Part shown: positions 33,473-43,020 of the stretch, piece by piece
How the letters are laid out: each line of letters opens with the position of its first letter
How positions within the stretch are numbered: position 1 is the first letter of the stretch
Source of the DNA: CAZGCA01 sp964524145
GTDB taxonomy: Bacteria; Hydrogenedentota; CAZGCA01
DNA: 61,943 nucleotides
Reading direction: 5' to 3'
Assembly: GCA_964524145.1 (NCBI GenBank)
Contig: CAZGCA010000028.1
Coordinates: forward strand, 1 to 61,943
Notes under the pieces: model-generated
The model's input: only the letters and a program-made list of their open reading frames with translations
The model's database searches: none
Told to the model about the DNA's origin: nothing
Made by a program: the position numbers and the translations under genes

Positions 33473-33706
33473 CTATCGGACAGGCCAGCGGATCTGGAAC
33501 TCGATCTCTTCTTTTTTCGAGCCTCGTTCGTGTTCGATGTTGATGACGGCGGTTGACGGGATTGAGACCCGTTCGCCTGCGACCTGGATTCTGAACCGTT
33601 TGCCCTGCTCGATACAGTCCGCCAATCGACGAAGTTTGGCAGCGAACTGTGTGAGAGGGTACGCCTTCTCGATATCCCGTTTGCGTTTCTTCTTTTTCGT
33701 GGCCAT
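33473..33706 (-). CDS. Amphi-Trp domain protein
   Basis: A 77-residue protein: a Lys/Arg-rich head (MATKKKKRKRDIEK), a helix (LTQFAAKLRRLADCIEQGKR), then beta strands ending in EFQIRW, the closing Trp that names the amphi-Trp family. Function of the family is unknown; the basic head could bind nucleic acid. AAGGAG lies 6 bp before ATG 33706, which fixes the start. Confidence 0.8.
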   Translation of the reverse strand: MATKKKKRKRDIEKAYPLTQFAAKLRRLADCIEQGKRFRIQVAGERVSIPSTAVINIEHERGSKKEEIEFQIRWPVR

Positions 33707-33860
33707 TCCCCGCTCCTTCTGATTCAGTCTTGAGGCTTCAGAGAGGTGTTGTCTGTGTCCTATCGTATCACAAGCCATTGGCCGCGACCACCGGTGAGGG
33801 CCGTGGCGGTCTTGGAAAGGGCCAGTAATCCCGCTACACTCACACGGGTTGAGGACATTC

Positions 33861-35408
33861 TCAACGTCTTGTCTCTGCTGCCGTAATCACCTGTTTGCCT
33901 GGTAACGGTGACGGTTCCCGATAGGCAATGCCGTACGACTTGCACAGCAGGTTCGAGGATATCCGCGCTGACTCGTAGATCGTCGGAAGACCGCTTCCGG
34001 GATGGGTGCCCCCACCCACCAGGTAGCAGTGTCTCAACTCCTCGAACTTGTTTCTGGGCCTGAAATAGAGCAGTTGTGAGAAACACGGTGACAGACTGAA
34101 CTCTGCGGCCTCGTAGACGTTGTAGTCTTGTTCCCACTCAGCCGGTGTGATGATCTTCTCGTGCTTGATATGCTGCCGTATGTCGGTCATGCCCGCCCTC
34201 TTTGCCAGCGAGTCGAGGACCTTTTCGCGAACCGCTTCCTTGTGTTCAGCCCAGTCGATTTGGCTCTGATTATTCGGAACGGGCAGAAGCACGTATATGG
34301 TCGATGCGCCGGCCGGAGCAAGAGACGGGTCGGTGACACAGGCGTTCTGAACGTAAAACGAGATGTCTTCCGAGAGCACCTTCCTGTCGAAAATGTCCTC
34401 TAGGTTCGACCGGTAATCGTCGGCAAAGACGATATTGTGATGGGGGGCATCGTACACCGTATCGACCGCAAGATACATCATAAACGTCGAGCAGGTGAGA
34501 CGCTTTTTCCGAAGCTTTTCCTCGGTGTGTTTCTTCAGCAATCCGGGTTCAACAAGGTTCGACATCGCGTAGCAGAAATCAGCGTTGATAACCACGTCAT
34601 CGGCGTGCACGCTTGTGCCGTCCTCGAGTTTGACGCCTGTGACGGTACGCCCGTCCGTGATCAGCTTCGCAACGGGAGTATCGGTATGGAGCTCGACCCC
34701 TTGCTCCTCCAAGACCTTTGCCATGGCCAACGATATTTGGTTGAGCCCGCCAGTCACATGATAGATACCGTATGCATGCTCGATGTAGGGAATCATCGTG
34801 AAGAGCGCAGGACATGTCCATGGCGACATCCCCAGGTACTTAGACTGGAACGTGAAACACAGTCGCAAAGCTTCCTGGTCAAAGTACTGGCTCAAGTTGT
34901 CCATTATTGAGCGCGGAAATGATATGTGCGGGAGCGCTCGTAGAAGTTTTCCGTAAGGGAGCGTCAACAGGCTCGAATAGGGTTTCTGCAAACAGGGAAA
35001 CAACCGTTCAAACCGCTTTGCTTCCCGACTGAAAAACCGATCGATCGCCGCATCGGACCGGGAAAACTTCTCGGCGATCTCGTCCTTGAGCTTCGCGCGG
35101 TCCGCCGGTAAATTGATCTCGACCTCAGGGAAAGTCAGCCGGTACAACGGATCGAGTCTCTCGAATTGAAGGTAATCCTCGACCGATCTTTCCGTTTCTT
35201 CAAAGAGCTCCTTCAGGACAAAGCTCATCATGAGGAATGTGGGGCCCGTGTCCCACGTGAACCCGCCCCATTGAATTGGAGCGTTTCTGCCTCCTACTTG
35301 GGATGCTTTCTCAAATACGGTGACCTTGAATCCCCTGTGTGCCAGAATCATCGCGCTCGCCAAGCCGCCGGGACCCGCGCCGACTATAACGACGTGTTTT
35401 TTGTCCAT
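33861..35408 (-). CDS. Phytoene-desaturase-like FAD oxidoreductase (CrtI family)
   Basis: A 515-residue flavoprotein. The FAD loop VVIVGAGPGGLASAM starts at residue 6, followed by the VGGRNAPIQWGGFTWDTGP segment, and the C-terminal GGGTHPGSGLPTIYESARIS is the CrtI signature. It should desaturate or oxidise a polyprenyl or long-chain lipid. ATG 35408 follows GAGGAA. No other carotenoid gene (CrtB, CrtE) is near; its neighbours are acyltransferase and ligase genes, so a lipid other than carotene is possible. Confidence 0.9.
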   Translation of the reverse strand: MDKKHVVIVGAGPGGLASAMILAHRGFKVTVFEKASQVGGRNAPIQWGGFTWDTGPTFLMMSFVLKELFEETERSVEDYLQFERLDPLYRLTFPEVEINLPADRAKLKDEIAEKFSRSDAAIDRFFSREAKRFERLFPCLQKPYSSLLTLPYGKLLRALPHISFPRSIMDNLSQYFDQEALRLCFTFQSKYLGMSPWTCPALFTMIPYIEHAYGIYHVTGGLNQISLAMAKVLEEQGVELHTDTPVAKLITDGRTVTGVKLEDGTSVHADDVVINADFCYAMSNLVEPGLLKKHTEEKLRKKRLTCSTFMMYLAVDTVYDAPHHNIVFADDYRSNLEDIFDRKVLSEDISFYVQNACVTDPSLAPAGASTIYVLLPVPNNQSQIDWAEHKEAVREKVLDSLAKRAGMTDIRQHIKHEKIITPAEWEQDYNVYEAAEFSLSPCFSQLLYFRPRNKFEELRHCYLVGGGTHPGSGLPTIYESARISSNLLCKSYGIAYREPSPLPGKQVITAAETRR

Positions 35409-35570
35409 GGTTCTTCCTCTGTTGGACAGTGCATTGGCAAACAAGGAGCTTGTGTCCTGCTTGCAGCGAACACCTTGTTGTCGCCTTCTGCTTCTCACCT
35501 CTGCTGAAGTGTATCAGAAATTATATGCGGCGGGCACTCCCGCTTCAACAGATTGGGTTCGGCCAGTATT

Positions 35571-38375
35571 TCATCTCCCCTGGAACGTGACGTGCACCGT
35601 CACGATCTTCTTGTGACCAACGGGAAAGCGCAACGTCTTTCCTTTGGAGCGCAATCCTTCCGCAGTCTCTTCGTTAAGGTTCGTGAGGGCCGCGATACGT
35701 ATCTTTTTTGAGAACCTTATCTCGGCCGGCAACTCCTGCTTCGTGGGGTTAAACAGTCTTAGAACCAACGATTGCCCGTCCTCGGACTGTTTCAACGCGC
35801 TGAGGACGAGGTTGGCGGGTTTGATGCTCATGAAGCTTTGGTGTTTGGGCATATCGCCGCCGTGCGGGCCAACCTGCGCGACACGCATCGGTACGGTGAG
35901 CCGTTCGGCTTCGGCGTAGACCCCGGCTTGGTCCCATGTTCCCGAATGAGGATATATCAGGTAGCGGAACTCGTGGATGCCCTGGGTTTGCGAAAGCATC
36001 ATCTCCGGGTGGCGCTCCCACCGTTTACTCACGGTCGTCAGCGAGACTTCGTACGCGCGAAGCAACGTCAACGCGATGGTGCGTTCGTCGTCGTCCGTTA
36101 CCTCGTACTCCCGCACACCGTCGTTTATGATGGCCATACCAACCACGCCGTCGCTTACGTCCACAAAACGGTGCTGCGGATGCGTCGGGTTGCTCGCCGC
36201 GAACCACGGGCTGTCGGGTTCGCGATCAATCTCGCGTTCGACAACGTCGAACGCCATCTCCGCAGCGGAATAAGTCGCCTTGATGTGTGTGGGGAACATC
36301 ACGCGCAACCGGTGGTTCCTGCACCGGTTGTCGAACCTCGTTGTCACCTCGACGCAACGCGACCCGCGTCTTAACCGGATCAGAGACACGATCTTCAATT
36401 CTTTCGTCTCTGCTGTCCGGCGGGATGCATCTCCGGAACCTTCAAGCCGTTTGGTGAAGTCGCCTCCCGCCTCGTCGAGCCCTTCAGGCACGCGCATCCT
36501 GTATTCGACTCGGTAGCTGGACACGAGCGGGCCGCTCTCTTCCAGCGCAACGGTCACGGGACAGTCCAGTGTCGTGACAATCTTGTCGACGGCAGGTTCG
36601 ATGTGCATCCATGCGTGGCCTGCCTCGCCGCCGTCCTCGAAGTAGTGGAGCCGGTCGAACGTCACGCCCGAGTCCTTGTGGCAGAGGGACAGTGTGCCGT
36701 CCGTATTGACCGTTACAGCCAAGTGCTCGTTCTCCATGGAGTTACGTCCCGTCACAAGCATGTCCTTCGTGATCGAGAGGTCGTCTTCATGTTCCAGCTT
36801 GTACGTGGTATACCCCATCGACGGCACGTCGCGTGTCTCGAGATGGAAGGTAACCTGTTCCGCGGGCATCTCCATCGTTGCATCGTCAAGATGTCTCACC
36901 ACGGCGTTATGGGGCCGTCTCGTCACAAGTTGGGTTGGCACTGCGCCACCCTTCGTGTCCGAGATCGAGAACTCTTTGTATCCGCACGAGTCCGGGAGAT
37001 CGACCGTCGCTGTGAGCACTTCCGACCGCGGGAACGGCGACGGGTTGAAGATCGTCAGTAGAACGTCGTCCGGCCCGGCGTCGGAGTTGTCGATCCGCAC
37101 CTGTACCTGTTGGAGCGCGCGTCCCGTCAGCGCATCGGCGATGTTGTTCGCCTGCTCGAGGCGGTGAACCACATCCTTCTCGATCTGGTCCACGCCGCTG
37201 CCGGCGATGCTGTCATGCGCGTGGCATTTCAACAGGTACTTCCACGCTATCTCAAGCAGCGATGCTGGATACTCGTCACCGAGATACCACGATATGGACG
37301 ACCAGGGCTCGGCCCAGCGTTGTAACACATGCTCGGTCAACGCGTTAAGGCGTTTCATGCGGACCCGGCCCGACGTCACTTCGCCGAACAGGTGCAGCCG
37401 CGGGCCCATGGGCGAGGGCGTGCGACGCTCTCCACTAAGCACCGTCAGGTTTCTCGCTGCCTTCTTGACCTTGGCGATGTACTCAGGCAGGCTGCTGTGG
37501 ACCATGGTGTCGTTGCCGAGAAACTTCTGCGCGGCGTCTATTGCCTTGAGTTCAAGCAGATCGGCGCCGCTGCTGTCGTGACCCTGCATGTAGGCGAGAT
37601 ACTTTGTGGTGGCAACGGCTGCCTCCTTCTCGCGCAGATCCTTGACGCACGGTCCAATCTTCGACTGGTGGAAGTGTTTGACCGGATCGGCAAGAAAATG
37701 ATGCCCGGTGCATCGTTCTTGGTCGCAGAAATGGAACGGCAACCCGCCCGCCTGCCACTCGTAGGTTCTTTCGTCGATAGTCTTGCCGTACACCACAGGC
37801 CTGTACAGGTAGAAGTAGAAGTTGTACCGGGCTTTCGAACTCATCTGCGAGCCGAACAGCCGCGACCCGTCTGGCCCCTCGACCATGAACTCGTTCGGCA
37901 CTTCGTCGTGGCTGACTCCGTGGTAGAAGAGGTTGGTGTCGATGCCGAACCCGCCATATATCTGAGGCATCTGCGACGTCTGGCCATAAGAGAACGGACT
38001 GTAGCCGACTTTCATGGCCCCGCCGAACTCGCCGGCGACCTTGTTGCCATACAGCAGGTTGCGCACGAGCGACTCGCCGTTCACGCAGAACTCTTCGGGA
38101 CACGTGTACCACGGCCCTATCAACAGTCGCCCGGTCGAGACGTGATCGCTGATCCGGTTGCGCTGTTCCGGTCGCACCTCGAGATAGTCCTCGACGGGCA
38201 CAACCTGTGAATCGAGCAGATAGGACTTGTACCGCGGCTCGGTATCAAGAATATCGAGCAACCGGTCGAAGAACTCGACCAGCATCATACGCGTTTGCTG
38301 GAAGTTGTACAGCCATTCCCTGTCCCAATGGGTGTTGGATATAACGTGTATTTCGTACGCCTTCCGTTTCCTCAT
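35571..38375 (-). CDS. Glycoside hydrolase family 38-like protein (alpha-mannosidase-like)
   Basis: A 934-residue protein with the GH38 layout: N-terminal HVISNTHWDREW (His16, Asp18), a helical middle domain with CHAHDSIAGSGVDQ, and long C-terminal beta domains. Family members hydrolyse alpha-mannosides or mannosylglycerate. The segment that normally holds the catalytic Asp (YxPDxFGHxxQMPQ) reads YSPFSYGQTSQMPQ, with Phe128 at the nucleophile position, so ordinary hydrolysis is doubtful. No signal peptide, so cytoplasmic. It starts 5 bp after the LpxL-like gene; GGAG lies 8 bp before ATG 38375. Confidence 0.88.
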   Translation of the reverse strand: MRKRKAYEIHVISNTHWDREWLYNFQQTRMMLVEFFDRLLDILDTEPRYKSYLLDSQVVPVEDYLEVRPEQRNRISDHVSTGRLLIGPWYTCPEEFCVNGESLVRNLLYGNKVAGEFGGAMKVGYSPFSYGQTSQMPQIYGGFGIDTNLFYHGVSHDEVPNEFMVEGPDGSRLFGSQMSSKARYNFYFYLYRPVVYGKTIDERTYEWQAGGLPFHFCDQERCTGHHFLADPVKHFHQSKIGPCVKDLREKEAAVATTKYLAYMQGHDSSGADLLELKAIDAAQKFLGNDTMVHSSLPEYIAKVKKAARNLTVLSGERRTPSPMGPRLHLFGEVTSGRVRMKRLNALTEHVLQRWAEPWSSISWYLGDEYPASLLEIAWKYLLKCHAHDSIAGSGVDQIEKDVVHRLEQANNIADALTGRALQQVQVRIDNSDAGPDDVLLTIFNPSPFPRSEVLTATVDLPDSCGYKEFSISDTKGGAVPTQLVTRRPHNAVVRHLDDATMEMPAEQVTFHLETRDVPSMGYTTYKLEHEDDLSITKDMLVTGRNSMENEHLAVTVNTDGTLSLCHKDSGVTFDRLHYFEDGGEAGHAWMHIEPAVDKIVTTLDCPVTVALEESGPLVSSYRVEYRMRVPEGLDEAGGDFTKRLEGSGDASRRTAETKELKIVSLIRLRRGSRCVEVTTRFDNRCRNHRLRVMFPTHIKATYSAAEMAFDVVEREIDREPDSPWFAASNPTHPQHRFVDVSDGVVGMAIINDGVREYEVTDDDERTIALTLLRAYEVSLTTVSKRWERHPEMMLSQTQGIHEFRYLIYPHSGTWDQAGVYAEAERLTVPMRVAQVGPHGGDMPKHQSFMSIKPANLVLSALKQSEDGQSLVLRLFNPTKQELPAEIRFSKKIRIAALTNLNEETAEGLRSKGKTLRFPVGHKKIVTVHVTFQGR

Positions 38376-38380
38376 GGTCC

Positions 38381-39298
38381 TCACTCCGTCCGGTTCGCGG
38401 CTGCGAGCTTCTCCTCGGCACTTCGCCATCGCCTGTGCGCCCAAAGCCAGTGCTCGGGCGCGCTCAATATGCGTTCCTCAAGGATACCGGTCAGTCGCTG
38501 CAAGTCCGCGGCAAGCTCTTCATTTGTCGGCTTTCCGCGTGGCAGTTGTATGGGATCCTCTATCTCGAAGACGTACCTTCCGCGCGACGCACGGCGCACG
38601 AACGCCGGCAGGATTGGCGCACCGACCGCGCGCGCAAGTCGTACCGAACCCGGAAACGCGGTAGCCGGGCGGCCGAAAAACTCCACCAACACACCATGGC
38701 GAGCGTTCTGATCGAGCGGAAGCCATAATACACCACCTTTTCTCAGCCACCTGCTCGTGCCGATGGCACCGCGCTCCCGGTTGATCATGGTCACGCCCGC
38801 CTGCTTGCACATCCCGTCAAGCACGCGGCCGGCTGGTGCGGACGACATCTTTCGTCTCAACACAGCGACGGACACGCCCGCTCGGGCAAGTCGTACGACG
38901 GCAAGTGGAAAGTTGCTCAAGTGGCCGCTTGCAAGTATTACGCCCCTACCCTCCGCTATCGCAGACTCGAGTTTCTCGAATCCTTCGAGTTCAACGAGGC
39001 GGTTGAGCTTCTCATCCGGCAAAGCGTATCCGGACATCAGAACCACGCTGTCCTGGATGAAATGCACAAGCGCGCGCCGTGCCAGCTGCCGTTTCCGGCG
39101 CGGCGTCAACCGGTCGCCGTAGACTTTGCCGAGGTTGTCAATCGCGATACTGCGCCGTTTCGGAAGAATGCAATAGGCGACGTTGCCCACAATCCAGCCG
39201 AGAAGATACCCTGCGTCGACCGGAAGGATGCGCAAAACACCGACCAAGGCTCTTAGCAGGCACAGATAGCAGCTCTCTGCAACAGATTTCACAGACAT
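38381..39298 (-). CDS. LpxL/HtrB-like lysophospholipid/lipid A acyltransferase
   Basis: A 305-residue protein with an N-terminal membrane segment (YLLGWIVGNVAYCIL) and the family's middle and end blocks (GGVLWLPLDQNARHGVLVEF, PILPAFVRR, HWLWAHRRWR). The acyltransferase HX4D/E motif reads HLSNFP (His126, Pro131), so the acidic partner is missing, as in the paralogue at 43101. It should transfer an acyl chain to a membrane glycolipid. It lies 13 bp after an acyl-activating ligase and 5 bp before the GH38-like gene. The start ATG 39298 is favoured because the membrane segment follows it directly. Confidence 0.88.
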   Translation of the reverse strand: MSVKSVAESCYLCLLRALVGVLRILPVDAGYLLGWIVGNVAYCILPKRRSIAIDNLGKVYGDRLTPRRKRQLARRALVHFIQDSVVLMSGYALPDEKLNRLVELEGFEKLESAIAEGRGVILASGHLSNFPLAVVRLARAGVSVAVLRRKMSSAPAGRVLDGMCKQAGVTMINRERGAIGTSRWLRKGGVLWLPLDQNARHGVLVEFFGRPATAFPGSVRLARAVGAPILPAFVRRASRGRYVFEIEDPIQLPRGKPTNEELAADLQRLTGILEERILSAPEHWLWAHRRWRSAEEKLAAANRTE

Positions 39299-39311
39299 GA
39301 GGTGCGGCTCA

Positions 39312-40865
39312 TTAGTCCGGGCGGCTCGACTGCTTCTCGCCTCGCAACGCCGCTCGGTCGATCTTCCCCACCGACGTCTTCGGCAGGACGTCGACAAACG
39401 TTATGTCGCGCGGCACCTTGTAGGAGGCCAGATGTTTCCGGGCCAGCGCGATCAGCTCGTCCGCAGTGACGGTCGCGCCGGGTTTCTTGACAACAAACGC
39501 GATGACGCGCTCGCCGCTATGGGGGTCGGGCTCGCCGACGACGGCGGCTTCCTGCACGTCCTGATGTATGAAGAGCACACTTTCGACTTCGTTGGGAAGC
39601 ACATTGAACCCGTGCACGATGACTATCTCTTTGTTGCGACCGGAGATGTAGAGGTAGCCTTCCTTATCGAAGAACCCCACGTCACCGGTGTAAAACGTTC
39701 CGTCCCGCATCACTTCACGAGTCGCTTCCGGCGCGTTCAGATACCCGGTCATCAGTGACGGTCCGCGAACCACGATTTCCCCGGGCTCTCCGGTCGGGCA
39801 TTCTTCACCGTTCTGGTCCACTATCCGGATGTCATTGTCTGGCAGTTCCACGATTTTCCCAAGGGACCCGAATCGATGCACGCCCACGCTCAACGGAGTG
39901 ACCGCAACGGTTGGTGCGACCTCCGTCAATCCATATCCGCTGATTGGGGCCGTTCCGAGCTTTTCAGTAATTTCTGCAAGCAGATCCGGCGTCATCGGAG
40001 CACCGAACACCACCATCCGTGTCGTCGCGCCCAGCTCGCGCAGCTCATCCGGTTGTAGCCCGGCGAGCAACACTCGCATCATCGACGGCGCCAACGACAG
40101 CAGCACGGGTTTGTGCTCTTTGACGAGCACGAGCAACCGACGAGGTGCAAACCGGTTCATTAAGACGATCTTAGCGGCAAAGTACACGCACGCGTTAAGA
40201 TACACGGGCCCAACGATATGGGACGCAGGTACCGGAAGGAGATGGACGAATCCCTCCTCGAGCAGCCAAACCTTCTCGAGGGCGTAGATGAACGTGTCCC
40301 ACACGCGCGCAGGCAACATCGCCAGCTTGGGATGACCGGTTGTTCCCGAGGTGAGCAGTAGAGCGGTCAGGTCTTCCGGCCCTACAGCAGCTGGCTCGAA
40401 GGCTTCGGCCGCGGCATCCGATTCGACCACCTCGGCAAGGTCCAGAGGCTCGACACTCGACGAGCCGGGCCAGTGCCCCCCTGCACTTATTACTATCTCG
40501 CAGTCGGGAGTGTTTTCACTTATCGAGGCCGCCAATCCGGCATACTCCGCTCTGGTGATCAGCGCGCGAGGACGCGCAGTTGCGGACTGTCGCACTATCT
40601 CTTCATCCGCCAGGCGCGGATCGAACGGCAAGAAGGGTGCTCCGAGATACGAACAGGCGTAGTATGTGTAGGCCAGCCCGACCGAATTGGGCAAGAGGAC
40701 GGCCACCGGCCCGTCTCTTCCGGCGCCGTGTTCGGCAAGCGCCGCCGCCAGTGCGCGCGAGCGCACCCGCAACTCGCCGAACGTCACCGTATCCTGACCG
40801 CACACCACCGCGGCGGCATCCCGGTGAGTTTTGCCGCGACGATCCAGCCACTCATGGGCTACCAT
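39312..40865 (-). CDS. AMP-dependent acyl-CoA synthetase/ligase
   Basis: A 517-residue ANL-superfamily enzyme. The P-loop LLTSGTTGHPKLAM, the YGLTEVAPT block, YTGDVGFFDKEGYLYISGR and the terminal Lys in KTSVGKIDRAAL are intact. It adenylates a carboxylic acid, probably a fatty acid, and passes it to CoA or a carrier. The downstream acyltransferase (13 bp) is a likely user of the product. AAGGA is 8 bp before the ATG. It follows a pseudopilin gene by 42 bp. Confidence 0.93.
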   Translation of the reverse strand: MVAHEWLDRRGKTHRDAAAVVCGQDTVTFGELRVRSRALAAALAEHGAGRDGPVAVLLPNSVGLAYTYYACSYLGAPFLPFDPRLADEEIVRQSATARPRALITRAEYAGLAASISENTPDCEIVISAGGHWPGSSSVEPLDLAEVVESDAAAEAFEPAAVGPEDLTALLLTSGTTGHPKLAMLPARVWDTFIYALEKVWLLEEGFVHLLPVPASHIVGPVYLNACVYFAAKIVLMNRFAPRRLLVLVKEHKPVLLSLAPSMMRVLLAGLQPDELRELGATTRMVVFGAPMTPDLLAEITEKLGTAPISGYGLTEVAPTVAVTPLSVGVHRFGSLGKIVELPDNDIRIVDQNGEECPTGEPGEIVVRGPSLMTGYLNAPEATREVMRDGTFYTGDVGFFDKEGYLYISGRNKEIVIVHGFNVLPNEVESVLFIHQDVQEAAVVGEPDPHSGERVIAFVVKKPGATVTADELIALARKHLASYKVPRDITFVDVLPKTSVGKIDRAALRGEKQSSRPD

Positions 40866-40907
40866 TCAGCACTTCCTTCAACAGGTGGGGAATCCGAACG
40901 GTACGCC

Positions 40908-41780
40908 CTAATAGTACTTTCTGAAGTCGGGAACCGAGGCATGTACCTTTGCAAGGCCTGTGCAAACCGGAAACCTATCGGTTGGGTACTTATGAAACTC
41001 CACGTGACCGTCGAGGTAAGCGACGTTACATCCTCCCGGCACATGATTGAACTCCTCGATACTCTCGCTCGGAATATCCCAGAACACCGCTATCTCCGAC
41101 TGGGCCAATGCCGATGCCGCCGGGTTGTTGATGTCGGTAATGAAGAACCGCTCGATTCCTTCGCGCAACCTGTAGAGGGTACTCATCTGCCGGGTCCCGA
41201 TCGGCGCCAGTAGTAGAAGATCGGTATCAAGTGCCACCGGATTACTGGTGGCCGCCACGACGCTATCGAAAAACACCCCGATATCCTGCACACTGGTCAC
41301 ATCAAGAGGGAACGTGTACCCGGTGTAGTCATACGTCCACCAATCGATCCTGTCCGGGTTGACAGCGCCGTCTGGAGTGGGTTCATACTCGCCTGTGCCG
41401 GGATTATATATGGAAAGCCAGGGAGGGTCGTCTCCCGCCAGAGGCGATGACGGGCAGACGAACACCTTCATGTCAGAAAGGTACTCGGGGTAGATCGCCC
41501 GGCCACTCGGCGTGAATGTCGGTCTGTATCCGGAGGGGGAGGACGGGGAGACAGTTCTATCCATGTGGGGAAGCCGTCCGTTCCACTCGCCGGCGTACAT
41601 TTTGAACACAAGCATCGATTGCTTAAGATTGTTTGCGCACGAGGCGCGTCGTGCCGCTTCCCGCGCTCTGGCCAGCGCCGGCAAGAGTATCGCCGCGAGA
41701 ATCCCTATGATGGCGATCACCACGAGCAATTCAATAAGCGTGAATCCGCTCCAGTTTCTTGTGCTCTTCATGTTACCCAT
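40908..41780 (-). CDS. Type II/IV pseudopilin-like protein (DUF1559 type)
   Basis: A 290-residue protein with a prepilin peptidase site GFTLIELLVVIAIIGILAAI near residue 13, then a soluble domain ending in HVPGGCNVAYLDGHVEF, a variant of the H-X9-DG motif (ten residues here). Such proteins are abundant in Planctomycetota-like bacteria; they are processed like pseudopilins and exposed or assembled at the membrane. GGAG lies 7 bp before the ATG. The gene at 41976 encodes a close paralogue. Confidence 0.93.
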   Translation of the reverse strand: MGNMKSTRNWSGFTLIELLVVIAIIGILAAILLPALARAREAARRASCANNLKQSMLVFKMYAGEWNGRLPHMDRTVSPSSPSGYRPTFTPSGRAIYPEYLSDMKVFVCPSSPLAGDDPPWLSIYNPGTGEYEPTPDGAVNPDRIDWWTYDYTGYTFPLDVTSVQDIGVFFDSVVAATSNPVALDTDLLLLAPIGTRQMSTLYRLREGIERFFITDINNPAASALAQSEIAVFWDIPSESIEEFNHVPGGCNVAYLDGHVEFHKYPTDRFPVCTGLAKVHASVPDFRKYY

Positions 41781-41831
41781 CGTTCATCTCCCTCACATGT
41801 TACCAACGATTCCGGCAAACTCATACGGCGT

Positions 41832-41860
41832 ACACTATCACAACAGAAGGCTCCGGTCAA
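41832..41860 (-). promoter_or_regulatory. Possible promoter of the downstream pseudopilin gene
   Basis: Minus strand TTGACC (41855-41860), 17-bp spacer, TAGTGT (41832-41837). The -35 box is good and the -10 weak. The leader is about 45 nt to ATG 41780. Confidence 0.4.
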
Positions 41861-41975
41861 GGGGCTGCTCCATTACGTTCCGGCACACCGTTCGAACGAG
41901 CGATTAAAAGCATGCTTGCGCCGTGGGCCGATTTGACAAGTGGCGTGCCGTCATGCAGCGTTTCCGCCGGAATAG

Positions 41976-42812
41976 CTAGTAGGACTTCCTGAAGTCCGGC
42001 ACCTCCCCATGTTTCATTGCAAGACCGGTGCAGACCGGGAAGGTCTCGGTTGGATACTTCTGGAACTCGACGTGACCGTCCATGAAGCCAACGTTGCATC
42101 CGCCCGGCACGTGGTTGAACTCGTCGATAGCCTCGCTGGGAATGTCCCAGATGACGGCTATCTCCGACTGAGCCGCAGCGGACGCTGCCGGGTTGTTTAT
42201 GTCGGTGATAAAGAACCGTTCGATACCTTCACGTATCCTGTACACGGTCGTTATTTGCCGCGCGCCAAGCCCCGGCGGTGGAAAGGAAAGGTCATTGTCA
42301 AGGGCTGACTCGCCAGTGACCGGATTCTGAATCCCGGCAAACACCGCGCCAAACCAAGTGTCTATGTCATCGTACCCCGGCGCGTCCGACGGGTAAGCGA
42401 ATCCCGCGTAATCGTACGTCCACCAGTCTATTCTGTCGGGGTTGACGGTTCCTTCTTCATTCAACCACGGAGGGTCTTCCCCAGCGAGAGGTGATGAGGG
42501 ACAGACAAACGGGTTCATGTCAGAGAGATACTCTGGGTATATCGCGCGGCCCCTCGGAGTGAACGTCGGTCTGTATGGCGGGCCGGTCGGCGGCACGAGA
42601 GGCGCCCTCGACATCGGTGGGAATCGACCGTTCCACTCGTTGGCGTACATCTTGAACGAAAGCATCACCTGTTTGATGTTGTTCGCACAGGACGCTCGTC
42701 TCGCGGCCTCCCGAGCCCTGGCAAGCGCAGGCAACAGTATTGCGGCGAGAATGCCTATGATAGCGATTACGACAAGCAGTTCAATCAGCGTAAACCCATT
42801 CGTTCTCTTCAT
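41976..42812 (-). CDS. Type II/IV pseudopilin-like protein, paralogue
   Basis: A 278-residue protein with the prepilin motif GFTLIELLVVIAIIGILAAI near residue 6 and the same CANNIKQ, MYANEWNGR, REGIERFFITDINNPAAS and VGFMDGHVEF blocks as the 40908 gene. The two are tandem duplicates that diverge mainly in the central region. Two slightly different subunits may assemble together or serve different substrates. GGAGG precedes the ATG by 11 bp; a clear promoter lies about 70 bp upstream. Confidence 0.93.
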   Translation of the reverse strand: MKRTNGFTLIELLVVIAIIGILAAILLPALARAREAARRASCANNIKQVMLSFKMYANEWNGRFPPMSRAPLVPPTGPPYRPTFTPRGRAIYPEYLSDMNPFVCPSSPLAGEDPPWLNEEGTVNPDRIDWWTYDYAGFAYPSDAPGYDDIDTWFGAVFAGIQNPVTGESALDNDLSFPPPGLGARQITTVYRIREGIERFFITDINNPAASAAAQSEIAVIWDIPSEAIDEFNHVPGGCNVGFMDGHVEFQKYPTETFPVCTGLAMKHGEVPDFRKSY

Positions 42813-42880
42813 GTTCCAGTAAGCCTCCCTGACCCTATCCCCGTTTCGCGAGCTAAAGATACCCTGCTATGTCGGGCCAG

Positions 42881-42910
42881 ATTGTAACCCGGGAGCAGCT
42901 TATTAGTCAA
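42881..42910 (-). promoter_or_regulatory. Sigma70-type promoter of the upstream pseudopilin gene
   Basis: Minus strand TTGACT (42905-42910), 18-bp spacer, TACAAT (42881-42886); each hexamer is 5 of 6. It is divergent from the plus-strand promoter at 42992-43020. Confidence 0.6.
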
Positions 42911-42991
42911 ACTTCAGGGGTCTCGAACATTGAGATGGTATTCTGTCGAGAGTTGAGGACCTGCCGAGCCGGCACCATGACCGAGCAGGAA

Positions 42992-43020
42992 TTGACTGCA
43001 TCCGCCGGTGCGCGTAGAAT
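42992..43020 (+). promoter_or_regulatory. Sigma70-type promoter of the second LpxL-like gene
   Basis: TTGACT (42992-42997), 17-bp spacer, TAGAAT (43015-43020); each hexamer is 5 of 6. The leader to the GTG at 43101 is about 75 nt. Confidence 0.6.
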
